DNA of 17,605 bases from DASQPR01 sp035263025 (GTDB taxonomy: Bacteria > Actinomycetota > Actinomycetes > Mycobacteriales > Micromonosporaceae), in contig DATFRR010000263.1 of assembly GCA_035263025.1 (NCBI GenBank), positions 1 through 17,605 of the forward strand, in the 5' to 3' direction. Numbering within the stretch: position 1 is the stretch's first letter; the number at the start of each line of letters is the position of its first letter. A program made the translations under genes and the position numbers. Below, piece after piece: positions 1 to 6,112 of the stretch. A model generated the notes under the pieces. It did not search any database and had not been told where the DNA came from. It worked only from the letters and a program-made list of their open reading frames with translations.

Positions 1-33
1 GAAGAAGCGCTCGGCGTCAAAGGCATCGCCCAT
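1..33 (-). CDS. Possible N-terminal fragment of a gene leaving the window (DUF1810-like start?)
   Basis: Reading leftwards from an ATG at 33 gives eleven open codons, MGDAFDAERFF, before the window ends. The pattern of acidic residue, Phe-Asp, then Arg-Phe resembles the start of DUF1810 family proteins (typically ..DPFDLQRFV..), but eleven residues cannot establish a family. There is no clear Shine-Dalgarno sequence. The gene would share the orientation of the GDPD gene and lie downstream of it across the palindromic element. It could equally be a chance reading. Confidence 0.3.
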   Translation of the reverse strand, partial: MGDAFDAERFF

Positions 34-470
34 GCAGCGAGTGTGCCCGCTGTCGGCGCGTGCGTCACCTGCTGATGCTCGGTCCTCTGGAGCCCAACCC
101 AGGGCCTGGGGCAGCCCAACCACACTTGACGGGGCAAAGCATCTAGGTCTGCGTGGGGTTGGGCTGCCCCAGGCCCAGTCGAGCGAACGCAAATGTCGAG
201 CGCTGGGGGTTAGAGCTTTCGGGGTGGCCGTGATACGGGAACCGCTGCCGTGACGGGTGGCGCCGCGTTGCCCCGGGTCGCGGCGGCTCTGTCGGTATCA
301 CGTACACGTCGAAAGCTCTAAACCCCTCACGTTCGGCGAACCCGCACGCCGCACGGGCCGGGGGCAGCCCGACTTCACGCAGACCTAAAACGCTCTGCCC
401 CTCGTCAAGTGGAGTCGGGTTGCCCCCGGCCCTAAGCCGCAACCAATTCCGTAGCGACCCAGGCAAGGCG
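34..470. other. Gene-free region dominated by a compound inverted repeat
   Basis: There is no credible gene in these 437 bases. The open frames here are short, and their translations follow the palindrome rather than any protein family. From 102 to 432 the DNA is one imperfect inverted repeat with a hairpin at each end (listed separately). Positions 34-101 carry an additional copy of AGCCCAACC (91-99), repeated at 113-121 inside the first hairpin stem. Positions 433-470 show nothing I can assign. Confidence 0.7.
102..432. repeat. Compound palindromic element: two inverted hairpins plus inverted core (REP-doublet or MITE-like)
   Basis: The left hairpin has a perfect 20-bp stem (102-121 with 157-176) and a 35-nt loop. 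The right hairpin has a stem at 355-374 with 413-432 containing one G/T-type mismatch, and a 38-nt loop. The right loop is close to the reverse complement of the left loop: both contain the ACTTGACG/CGTCAAGT and TAGGTCTGCGTG/CACGCAGACCTA blocks. The core is also inverted: TTAGAGCTTTCG at 210-221 pairs with CGAAAGCTCTAA at 310-321, and GTGATAC at 230-236 with GTATCAC at 295-301. The whole is therefore an inverted pair of hairpin modules. This is the architecture of bacterial REP doublets (BIMEs) or of a non-autonomous mobile element, but no transposase or target-site duplication is visible. It lies 38 bp downstream of the GDPD stop, so it could also act as a transcription terminator. Confidence 0.75.
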
Positions 471-1289
471 TCAGCGCCCGATGTGGTCCAGGACTCGCCG
501 AGGCCGGTCGCTGATGATCGCGTCCACGCCAAGCTCGAGCATCAGGTCGATGTCATCTGGCTCGTTCACGGTCCAGACGTAGACGCGTCGGCCGCGCCGG
601 TGCCAGGCGTGCACCGCGGCTGGGTTGGCTCGCACCACGCGCACCGCTGGCCCGGCGATGTTGGCACCCGCGGGCAGCCGACCGTCGCGCAGGTCGGGCC
701 GCAAGAACTCGGTGAGCAGGACGTTGTCAAGCAACGGTGCACGCGCATGCATGCGCCGCACCGCGAGGTGCGAGAACGACATCACGGTCACCTCGACACC
801 GCTACCGTCGCCGGGCTTGTCGAGGCCGTAGTGCTGGAGCATCGCGACGAGCCGATCCTCGACCTCGGCGCCGTATCGCGTCGGGTGCTTGGTCTCGATG
901 AACAGGCGCAGCGGTCGACCGGCGCTGACGGCCGCGTCGAGAAGCCGGTTCAACGTCAGAACGCGGGTACGCACGCCGGCCGCAGCATCGCCATCGGGGT
1001 GCGGATGCCACGACCCGAGGTCCAACTCGTCAAGCTGGGCAAGGACATGGGTGCTTACCCGACCCGTACCGTCGCTGACGCGGTTCAGCCGCCCGTCGTG
1101 AATACAGACCAGGTGTCCGTCGCGAGTCAGGCGCACGTCGCACTCGAGACCGTCCGCGCCCTCGTTGATGGCGCGGAGATACGCGCCGATGGTGTGTTCC
1201 GGTAACGCAAACGACGAACCACGGTGCGCGACCACGAGCGGCTTGGCGCCACCGGCGACCGGCCCGTGGTCAGGCGACGTACGGGTCAC
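471..1289 (-). CDS. Glycerophosphodiester phosphodiesterase family protein
   Basis: Predicted to hydrolyse glycerophosphodiesters to glycerol 3-phosphate and an alcohol. At 272 aa it is the normal size for a single-domain GDPD (UgpQ/GlpQ-like TIM barrel). The catalytic set is intact: HRG at 22-24, PEHT at 30-33, the metal-binding pair E49/D51 in LECDVRLTRDG, HD at 64-65, ETKHP at 132-136 and the late VWTVNEPDD strand at 238-246. There is no signal peptide or membrane segment, so it is probably cytoplasmic. The GTG start at 1289 lies inside the end of the rhodanese gene (20-bp overlap), which indicates translational coupling and one transcript. Glycerol-phosphate turnover fits the envelope setting, but the natural substrate cannot be read from sequence. 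Confidence 0.92.
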   Translation of the reverse strand: MTRTSPDHGPVAGGAKPLVVAHRGSSFALPEHTIGAYLRAINEGADGLECDVRLTRDGHLVCIHDGRLNRVSDGTGRVSTHVLAQLDELDLGSWHPHPDGDAAAGVRTRVLTLNRLLDAAVSAGRPLRLFIETKHPTRYGAEVEDRLVAMLQHYGLDKPGDGSGVEVTVMSFSHLAVRRMHARAPLLDNVLLTEFLRPDLRDGRLPAGANIAGPAVRVVRANPAAVHAWHRRGRRVYVWTVNEPDDIDLMLELGVDAIISDRPRRVLDHIGR

Positions 1290-1596
1290 GTCCGTCGTCG
1301 GTCACGATCGGCCGGCCGGCCGCCACCCATTCCACGATCCCGCCGTCGAGATTGACCGTATTGTCCAGCCCGCGCGCGCTGAGGAAGTTGACGACCTGCG
1401 CGGAGCGGTGGCCGTGCCGGCACAGCACGACGACCGGCTCATCGGTCGGAATGTCGGCCAACCGCGCCGGGATCGTCGACATCGGTACGTGGTGTGCGCC
1501 CGGCGTGTGGCCGGCGTCCCACTCCTCCGGTTCGCGTACGTCCAGCACGTACGCACCCTCCGGCACGTCCGCCGCGCCGATGCTCGCCACACTCAC
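1270..1596 (-). CDS. Single-domain rhodanese-like protein
   Basis: A 108-aa rhodanese-homology protein, the usual size for GlpE/PspE-type single domains. It shows the family landmarks: VLDVREPEEWDAGHTPGAHHVP (18-38) and the active-site loop CRHGHR at 59-64, a CX2GXR six-residue loop with catalytic Cys59, followed by a C-terminal LDGGIVEWVAAGRP. It probably transfers or carries sulfur through a persulfide on Cys59, but the partner is unknown. I chose the GTG at 1596 because the residues before it leave the domain and the next candidate would shorten it. A weak GGGGAC lies about 14 nt upstream. It sits 29 bp after LCP1 and overlaps GDPD by 20 bp. Its link to envelope assembly is unclear and may only reflect co-transcription. 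Confidence 0.88.
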   Translation of the reverse strand: MSVASIGAADVPEGAYVLDVREPEEWDAGHTPGAHHVPMSTIPARLADIPTDEPVVVLCRHGHRSAQVVNFLSARGLDNTVNLDGGIVEWVAAGRPIVTDDGRDPYVA

Positions 1597-1625
1597 GATG
1601 CCAAGTCTAGGTCCCCGCCGGTTGG

Positions 1626-2603
1626 CTAAATCGAGTTGACCCACGTCGGATTGTTCAGCGCCCAGGTGCCGACGGTGTCGTCGTAGATGGCGTCGTAGAG
1701 CGACTGCGCCTGGTCGTTGGCGATCACGTAGCTCACACCGGCGATCGTCTGAGTCGTGGCGGGCAGGCGAATACCGACCAGGCTCGACGGACGTACGTTG
1801 CGAAGAGTGAACACGAGCTGGTCGAGCGCAACGCCGTTGGTGTCGATGGTCATCGACGAACCCACGGCGCGGATGATCTGGTCCAGCTTGATCGGGTTCT
1901 GCGCGAGCCCGTTGGCGAACGACTTCGTGAAGATCGCCTTGAGGAACTGCTGCTGGTGGCGCTGGCGGTCGAAGTCGCCGCCCGGCAGCGTCTCGCGCTG
2001 GCGCAGATAGTCCAGCGTCTCGCTGGCGGTCAGATCCCGGCAGCCAACGGTGTAGAGGCGGCCGGTGTGAATCGACCTGACCTGCTCGTCGATGCACATG
2101 TGCACGCCGCCGAGGTCCTTGACGACCTGGTCGAAGCCGCTGAAGTTGATCACCGCTGCACCGTCGAAGTGAACGCCGGTCAGCTGGGACAGCGTGGTCG
2201 ACAGCAACTGGATGCCGCCGTTGCCGCCGCCGCCGTACTGGAACGATGAATTGATCTTGTCCAAGCGCCCGTAGAAGTTCCGGCTCGGATCGGGCGGGAT
2301 GCTGACCCGCAGGTCGCGCGGGATAGAGATCATGTACGCCCGATCGAGCGTCGCCGGAATGTGCACGATGATGATCGTGTCCGACCGCGCGCCCATGCCG
2401 GGGTTCTTCTGGCGGGCGTCCGAGCCGATCAGCAAGTAGTTGAGTGGTCCATGCAACGACGTCAACTGAGTGCCACCCGCACCACTTCGGGCATTCGGCG
2501 CAAGCAGGTCGCCCTGGTGCACGGCGCCGGTGTAGCGCGCGGTGAGCACGCGTTCGGCGCCCATCAGCCCGAGCGGTACGAGCATGATCACGGCGCCGAT
2601 CAC
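1626..2603 (-). CDS. LCP1: LytR-CpsA-Psr family glycopolymer ligase, start codon abnormal
   Basis: Members of this family move lipid-linked glycopolymers onto cell-wall peptidoglycan at the outer face of the membrane. From the GTG at 2603 it is 325 aa, with GSDAR at 60-64, RSD at 73-75, SIPRD at 93-97, KIN at 116-118, YLRQRE at 199-204 and DFDRQRHQQQF at 210-220, so the catalytic Asp/Arg set is present. Homology to LCP2 and LCP3 continues upstream in the same frame (VRKRAPLWAKLLVV, the basic stretch and start of the membrane anchor). No ATG, GTG or TTG exists in that frame before a TAA stop near 2711. A GGGAGG at 2658-2663 precedes GTC and ACG codons at 2654 and 2651. The true start is therefore uncertain. 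Unlike LCP2 and LCP3 it lacks the insert of about 33 residues and has no long glycine-rich tail. Confidence 0.88.
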   Translation of the reverse strand: MIGAVIMLVPLGLMGAERVLTARYTGAVHQGDLLAPNARSGAGGTQLTSLHGPLNYLLIGSDARQKNPGMGARSDTIIIVHIPATLDRAYMISIPRDLRVSIPPDPSRNFYGRLDKINSSFQYGGGGNGGIQLLSTTLSQLTGVHFDGAAVINFSGFDQVVKDLGGVHMCIDEQVRSIHTGRLYTVGCRDLTASETLDYLRQRETLPGGDFDRQRHQQQFLKAIFTKSFANGLAQNPIKLDQIIRAVGSSMTIDTNGVALDQLVFTLRNVRPSSLVGIRLPATTQTIAGVSYVIANDQAQSLYDAIYDDTVGTWALNNPTWVNSI

Positions 2604-2657
2604 AACGAGCAGCTTCGCCCACAGCGGGGCCCGTTTCCGGACGGTAGACGTGACACA

Positions 2658-2663
2658 CCTCCC
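2658..2663 (-). promoter_or_regulatory. Strong ribosome binding site without an in-frame start codon (LCP1)
   Basis: GGGAGG on the minus strand is the best Shine-Dalgarno match upstream of LCP1. In the LCP reading frame the following codons are TGT, GTC, ACG, TCT. At the equivalent place LCP3 has AGGAG, then TGTGT, then GTG ACG. The aligned GTC/ACG here suggests loss of a start codon, use of a rare start, or a sequence error. Confidence 0.55.
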
Positions 2664-2704
2664 GGACGGGTACCCGCCGCATGATCGGCCAACTTGATGA
2701 TCGG

Positions 2705-2719
2705 CCCCAGTTTATGGGG
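2705..2719 (-). promoter_or_regulatory. Candidate -10 for LCP1 inside a small inverted repeat
   Basis: The minus strand reads TAAACT (2714-2709), a match to the actinobacterial TANNNT -10, flanked by the inverted pair CCCCA/TGGGG (2705-2709 and 2715-2719). The predicted transcript would begin near 2702, upstream of the GGGAGG at 2658-2663. No good -35 is seen. ATGATCGGCC is directly repeated at 2681-2690 and 2697-2706, within the predicted leader. Confidence 0.35.
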
Positions 2720-2755
2720 GTCTGCCCGGGGTCGCGGGGGTTAGCGGCAATCGCC

Positions 2756-2779
2756 GAAATGCCCGTACGCAGGCATTTC
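2756..2779 (-). terminator. Candidate hairpin between LCP2 and LCP1
   Basis: A perfect 8-bp inverted repeat, GAAATGCC/GGCATTTC (2756-2763 and 2772-2779), with an 8-nt loop, lies about 80 bp after the LCP2 stop. No T-run follows, as is common for actinobacterial terminators. It could instead be an operator ahead of the LCP1 promoter. Confidence 0.45.
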
Positions 2780-2859
2780 TCAGCCTCACCCGGAGCGGCG
2801 GCCGAGTCGACGGCAGAGCCGGACCCGGCGGTCTGGAGCCTGCGCGGTCTGAGCCGGGG

Positions 2860-4167
2860 TCAGCTCTGCGCGATCCAGCTGGGGTGTGTGGCCAGGAAGT
2901 CATCGACGCGGTCGGCGCCGACGTCGTGCAGCAACGTCAGGCTGTCGTCCGACAAGGCTTGGCGGTCATCCGGCGCCGGCCCGGTATATGGCACGAACAC
3001 TCCGCCGTTCGTCTTGATGGCCACCATGGAGCCCGGGTTGATGCCCTTCAACGTGAAGACCCAGTCGGACAGCGTGCGTACCCGTCCCGAGGCGGCCTGT
3101 CCCGGATCGAACGTGAACGCCTTGCCGAGCGAGCCGAGGAACGAGCTGATCCGCAACGGATCGGAGATGCCCTTCTGATATGCCTGCACGAGCAGTGCCT
3201 TGATGAACTGTTGCTGGTGGCGCTGCCGGTCGTAGTCGGTGTACTTGAGGAAGTCGCGGCAGCGTACGTAGTCGAGCGCGTCGTACGCGTTGAAATGGTG
3301 TTGGCCGACGGTGTAGATGACCGGCGTCGTGCCGGGGACGCGATGGTTCGGCGTACCGTCCGGATTGATCACCCACGGTGCCGCGTGCTCGTTCGGATGC
3401 CCAGTGATATAGCCGTGGTGCAGCGACTGAGTGCGCTCGTCGACATACATGTCCACGCCGCCGAGCTTTGTCACGATGTCGCTGAAGCCGTCGAAGTTCA
3501 CGATCAGCCCGCTGTCGAACGACAGCCCGGTGAGGTTCTTGAGGGTCATCGCGAGCAGTTGCATGCCGCCCGAGTTGCCGCCACCGTTCTGGCTGCCGTA
3601 GAAGAACGCCGCGTTGATTTTGAATGAGCCGCCACCGAACTTGGTGGCCGGGAACGCCGGGATCTGGGCGCTGGTGTCGCGCGGGATCGAGATCAGGAAC
3701 ACCCGATCGTGCGTCGCCGGCACGTGCGCGATGATGATCGAGTCGGACCGCGACCCGAGTCCCGGGTTCTTGGCGCGCGTGTCCAGACCGACCATCAACA
3801 TGTTGATCGCGCCGTCGATGTTGCGTCCGGCGCCCGAGCCGCCGAGCAGGTCGACCGTTCGAACCGACGCGTTGACCGAGTTGACGAGGAAGAGCACGGC
3901 AATGACGCCGGTGCCGCCGCCAACCATCAGCAGCGCGCCGAACGCGACAGCAAGCTTCGTCCAGATCGGACTCCGCCGCCGCCGACGCAACGAGCGCTGT
4001 CGCGGCACACCGCCAGGCCTGGTCTTCACCGGCGCGACGGCGGCCGCACCGTCCACTGGACCCGACGTCGCACCGATCGGCGGCTCCGCACGCCGGCGCG
4101 ACCGCTGGCCATATACGTGGCCGCGTGCGGACGGCCCGCCCGCCGGTGGGTGCGGCTGATCGGTCAC
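2860..4167 (-). CDS. LCP2: LytR-CpsA-Psr family glycopolymer ligase
   Basis: A 435-aa single-pass membrane protein. Residues 1-66 are a disordered basic/proline tail containing GHVYG (16-20, also found in LCP3) and a run of arginines at 61-65. The membrane anchor is about 72-95 and the outside LCP domain follows. Motifs are GLDTR 127-131, SRSDS 139-143, SIPRD 160-164, KIN 183-185, DYVRCRD 299-305 and DYDRQRHQQQF 311-321. Residues of about 248-285 form an insert absent from LCP1 and LCP4. The GTG at 4167 was chosen because GGGGG sits 7 nt upstream and homology does not extend further back. It is closest to LCP3, pointing to a tandem duplication. Expected role: transfer of an undecaprenyl-linked polymer to peptidoglycan. 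Confidence 0.93.
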   Translation of the reverse strand: MTDQPHPPAGGPSARGHVYGQRSRRRAEPPIGATSGPVDGAAAVAPVKTRPGGVPRQRSLRRRRRSPIWTKLAVAFGALLMVGGGTGVIAVLFLVNSVNASVRTVDLLGGSGAGRNIDGAINMLMVGLDTRAKNPGLGSRSDSIIIAHVPATHDRVFLISIPRDTSAQIPAFPATKFGGGSFKINAAFFYGSQNGGGNSGGMQLLAMTLKNLTGLSFDSGLIVNFDGFSDIVTKLGGVDMYVDERTQSLHHGYITGHPNEHAAPWVINPDGTPNHRVPGTTPVIYTVGQHHFNAYDALDYVRCRDFLKYTDYDRQRHQQQFIKALLVQAYQKGISDPLRISSFLGSLGKAFTFDPGQAASGRVRTLSDWVFTLKGINPGSMVAIKTNGGVFVPYTGPAPDDRQALSDDSLTLLHDVGADRVDDFLATHPSWIAQS

Positions 4168-4252
4168 TCGAACCCCCAGGATCGTTGACAAGCGCACTTG
4201 CACCGTACGGCGACCGCGCGCACGTCGCACGGTTCGCACGTCGTGCCGCGTC

Positions 4253-4324
4253 GCTCACGATCCGTGCCGCTCACGATCCGTGCCGTTGGCGATCCGCGCC
4301 GACGGCGATCCGCGCCGACGGCGA
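4253..4324. repeat. 16-bp tandem array of short palindromes between LCP3 and LCP2
   Basis: Four consecutive 16-bp units (4253-4268, 4269-4284, 4285-4300, 4301-4316) plus half a unit end 2 bp before the LCP3 stop codon. Units 1 and 2 are identical and carry CACG-ATC-CGTG. Units 3 and 4 carry GGCG-ATC-CGCG, so an A-T pair in the small palindrome is replaced by G-C on both sides. The array fills much of the 158-bp gap ahead of LCP2. It could be a multi-site operator or an mRNA structure. It is not a CRISPR array, because the units are contiguous with no spacers. Confidence 0.75.
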
Positions 4325-4325
4325 C

Positions 4326-5711
4326 TCAGCTCTGCGTGACCCAGTCCGGATGCAGCGCGAGGAAATTGTCCACCTGGTCGGTGCGTACGTCGTCGAGCAG
4401 CTGCAGGCTGAGCGCCGACATTTGCTGGGTGCTCTGCTTGCCGACCATCACGGTGTTGAACGTACCGCCGTTGATCTTGATGGTGCGGATCGCACCCGGG
4501 CTGATGCCCTTGAGCGTGAAGATCCAGTCGCTCGCGTTGTGGCCGCCGCCGTCGAACTGGAACGCCTTGCCGAGCGACGTGAGGAACGAGCTGATCTTCA
4601 GCGGGTTAGAGATGCCCTTGTCGTAGGCCTCCTGCAGCAATGCCTTGATGAACTGCTGCTGGTGACGCTGCCGGTCGTAGTCGGCGTTAGGCAGGAAGTC
4701 GCGACACCGGACGTAATCGAGCGCGTCGTACGCGTTGAACGTGTGCCAGCCCACCGTGTAGATGACCGGCGTGGTGCCGGGGATGCGATGGTTGGGCGTA
4801 CCGTCCGAGTTGATCACCCACGGCGCGGTGTGCTCGTTCGGGTGCCCGGTGACGTACCCGTGATGCAGCGACATCGTGCGCTCGTCGACGTACATCTTCA
4901 CGCCGCCGAGCTTCTTGACGATGTCGCCGAAGCCGTCGAAGTTCACCACCAGCGCGCCCTGGAAGGTGATGTGCCAGTTCTGCTCGATGGTCTTCTGCAG
5001 TAGCTGTACGCCGCCCGCGGTGCCCTGGCCGTTCATGCTGCCGAACTGGAACGCCGAGTTGATCTTGTCGTGCTGACCGAGGAACCTCGACGGCTTGTAC
5101 GCCGGGATCGGCACGTACGTGTCGCGCGGAATCGAGATCAGGTCGACCTGGTCGTGGCTGGCCGGGATGTGACCGATGATGATCGAGTCGGAGCGCGAAC
5201 CCATGCCCGGGTTGTTGTCGCGCGTATCGAGACCGATCATCAGCAGGTTGATCGCGCCGTCGATCGACTTGGCCTGACTGCCCGCCGGCGCCAGCAGCGA
5301 CACCTGATTGATCGCGCTGTTCACGCTGCCGGTGATGAACTTCGTGACCGCCATGCCGCCAACACCGGCGAGCATCACGACAATCCCGAGCACCAGCGAG
5401 ACCTTCGCCCACCACGGGCTGCGCCGCTTCCTGCGCACATTGCCGGACCCGCCGCCAGACTTGCCGCCGCGCTGGTTGCCGCGACGCTGGTTACCGCGAT
5501 CCAGTCCGCCGGTGCCACGGCCACCCGAGCCGTTGCCGGGGCCGTTGCCGTAGACGTGGCCGCCGCCGTACACGTTGGGGCCGTACGGGTCGTGCGGCGC
5601 ACCGGCGTAGGGAGCGGACGGGTGCATGGAACCGGCCGACCCGTACCCGTCTCGTCCGCCACTGGGCGTCCGTCGCGGGCCTGCCGGTCGCGGCGATCCG
5701 TAGGTCGTCAC
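4326..5711 (-). CDS. LCP3: LytR-CpsA-Psr family glycopolymer ligase
   Basis: A 461-aa protein with a glycine/asparagine/proline-rich cytoplasmic tail (1-92), a basic RRKRR (93-97), a membrane segment of about 104-124 and an external LCP domain. Motifs are GLDTR 160-164, SRSDS 172-176, SIPRD 193-197, KIN 216-218, DYVRCRD 332-338 and DYDRQRHQQQF 344-354. The insert of about 281-318 is nearly identical to that in LCP2 (GHPNEH, NPD/NSDGTPNHR, PGTTPVIYTVG). An in-frame GTG at 5717 overlaps the AGGAG ribosome binding site (5717-5721), so the GTG at 5711, 5 nt after it, is the better start. The conserved C-terminal HPxWxxQS is shared with LCP2. It probably attaches a glycopolymer to the wall. Substrate differences between the paralogues cannot be read here. 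Confidence 0.93.
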   Translation of the reverse strand: MTTYGSPRPAGPRRTPSGGRDGYGSAGSMHPSAPYAGAPHDPYGPNVYGGGHVYGNGPGNGSGGRGTGGLDRGNQRRGNQRGGKSGGGSGNVRRKRRSPWWAKVSLVLGIVVMLAGVGGMAVTKFITGSVNSAINQVSLLAPAGSQAKSIDGAINLLMIGLDTRDNNPGMGSRSDSIIIGHIPASHDQVDLISIPRDTYVPIPAYKPSRFLGQHDKINSAFQFGSMNGQGTAGGVQLLQKTIEQNWHITFQGALVVNFDGFGDIVKKLGGVKMYVDERTMSLHHGYVTGHPNEHTAPWVINSDGTPNHRIPGTTPVIYTVGWHTFNAYDALDYVRCRDFLPNADYDRQRHQQQFIKALLQEAYDKGISNPLKISSFLTSLGKAFQFDGGGHNASDWIFTLKGISPGAIRTIKINGGTFNTVMVGKQSTQQMSALSLQLLDDVRTDQVDNFLALHPDWVTQS

Positions 5712-5736
5712 ACACACTCCTGTCGGTGCTGCCTCG

Positions 5737-5758
5737 CTTGACCGAGCAGTGGGTCAAG
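5737..5758 (-). promoter_or_regulatory. Inverted repeat just upstream of the LCP3 ribosome binding site
   Basis: CTTGACC (5737-5743) and GGTCAAG (5752-5758) form a perfect 7-bp inverted repeat with an 8-bp spacer, about 16 bp before the AGGAG of LCP3. It could be a dimer operator or a leader hairpin that controls LCP3 translation. Confidence 0.45.
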
Positions 5759-5874
5759 GCGTGGATTCGCCGGCCGGACATAAGCGTCGGCACCTCGCAA
5801 CACGCGACGTGCCAGCGACGATGCCGACACCACGCGCTACGTAGGTGCGTATCGGCCCGAAGCGTACGGGATGC

Positions 5875-5907
5875 GTGCACGAGATCGCGTGATCACGCGC
5901 GGTGCAC
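5875..5907. promoter_or_regulatory. Nested palindrome upstream of LCP3
   Basis: A perfect 14-bp palindrome, CGCGTGATCACGCG (5886-5899), is flanked by GTGCAC at 5875-5880 and 5902-5907, itself a self-complementary hexamer. The size and symmetry suit a homodimeric regulator site. No regulator gene is adjacent. Confidence 0.4.
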
Positions 5908-6075
5908 CTCAGCATGGACACAGCGCACCGCAGCCAGGTCACGGGTTGTGCGGCCGGCTGCGGTGCCGGCGAATCCCACCAAATCCCATCAGCGGCATCC
6001 CGGTCAGCCACTGTACGTAACTCTGCGTCGCGTGGCGACCGTCGCTTATCTGACATTCCCGGACGTACCCGATTC

Positions 6076-6091
6076 GATCGGTCGACCGATC
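6076..6091. promoter_or_regulatory. Perfect 16-bp palindrome between LCP4 and LCP3
   Basis: GATCGGTCGACCGATC reads the same on both strands with no central spacer. It lies 81 bp after the LCP4 stop and about 365 bp before the LCP3 start. It is a candidate operator for a dimeric regulator; a terminator is less likely because the stem has no loop bases. Confidence 0.4.
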
Positions 6092-6112
6092 AACCCTCGC
6101 GCGTGACTACCA

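Noticed and set aside
420..1205. Long plus-strand open frame (261 codons)
   Set aside because: It is antisense to the GDPD gene, which has all catalytic motifs; the plus-strand translation shows no family features.
1270..2682. One 470-codon minus-strand frame starting at an ATG at 2682
   Set aside because: Only its last 108 codons (rhodanese) are real. The upstream part is an arginine-rich shadow of LCP1 in another frame, not a fusion protein.
4253..4324. Possible CRISPR array
   Set aside because: The 16-bp units abut one another with no spacers, and no cas genes are present.
5726..6106. 126-codon plus-strand frame in the LCP4-LCP3 gap
   Set aside because: Its composition is Arg/His/Cys-rich with no start signal; the region is better explained by inverted repeats and control sites.
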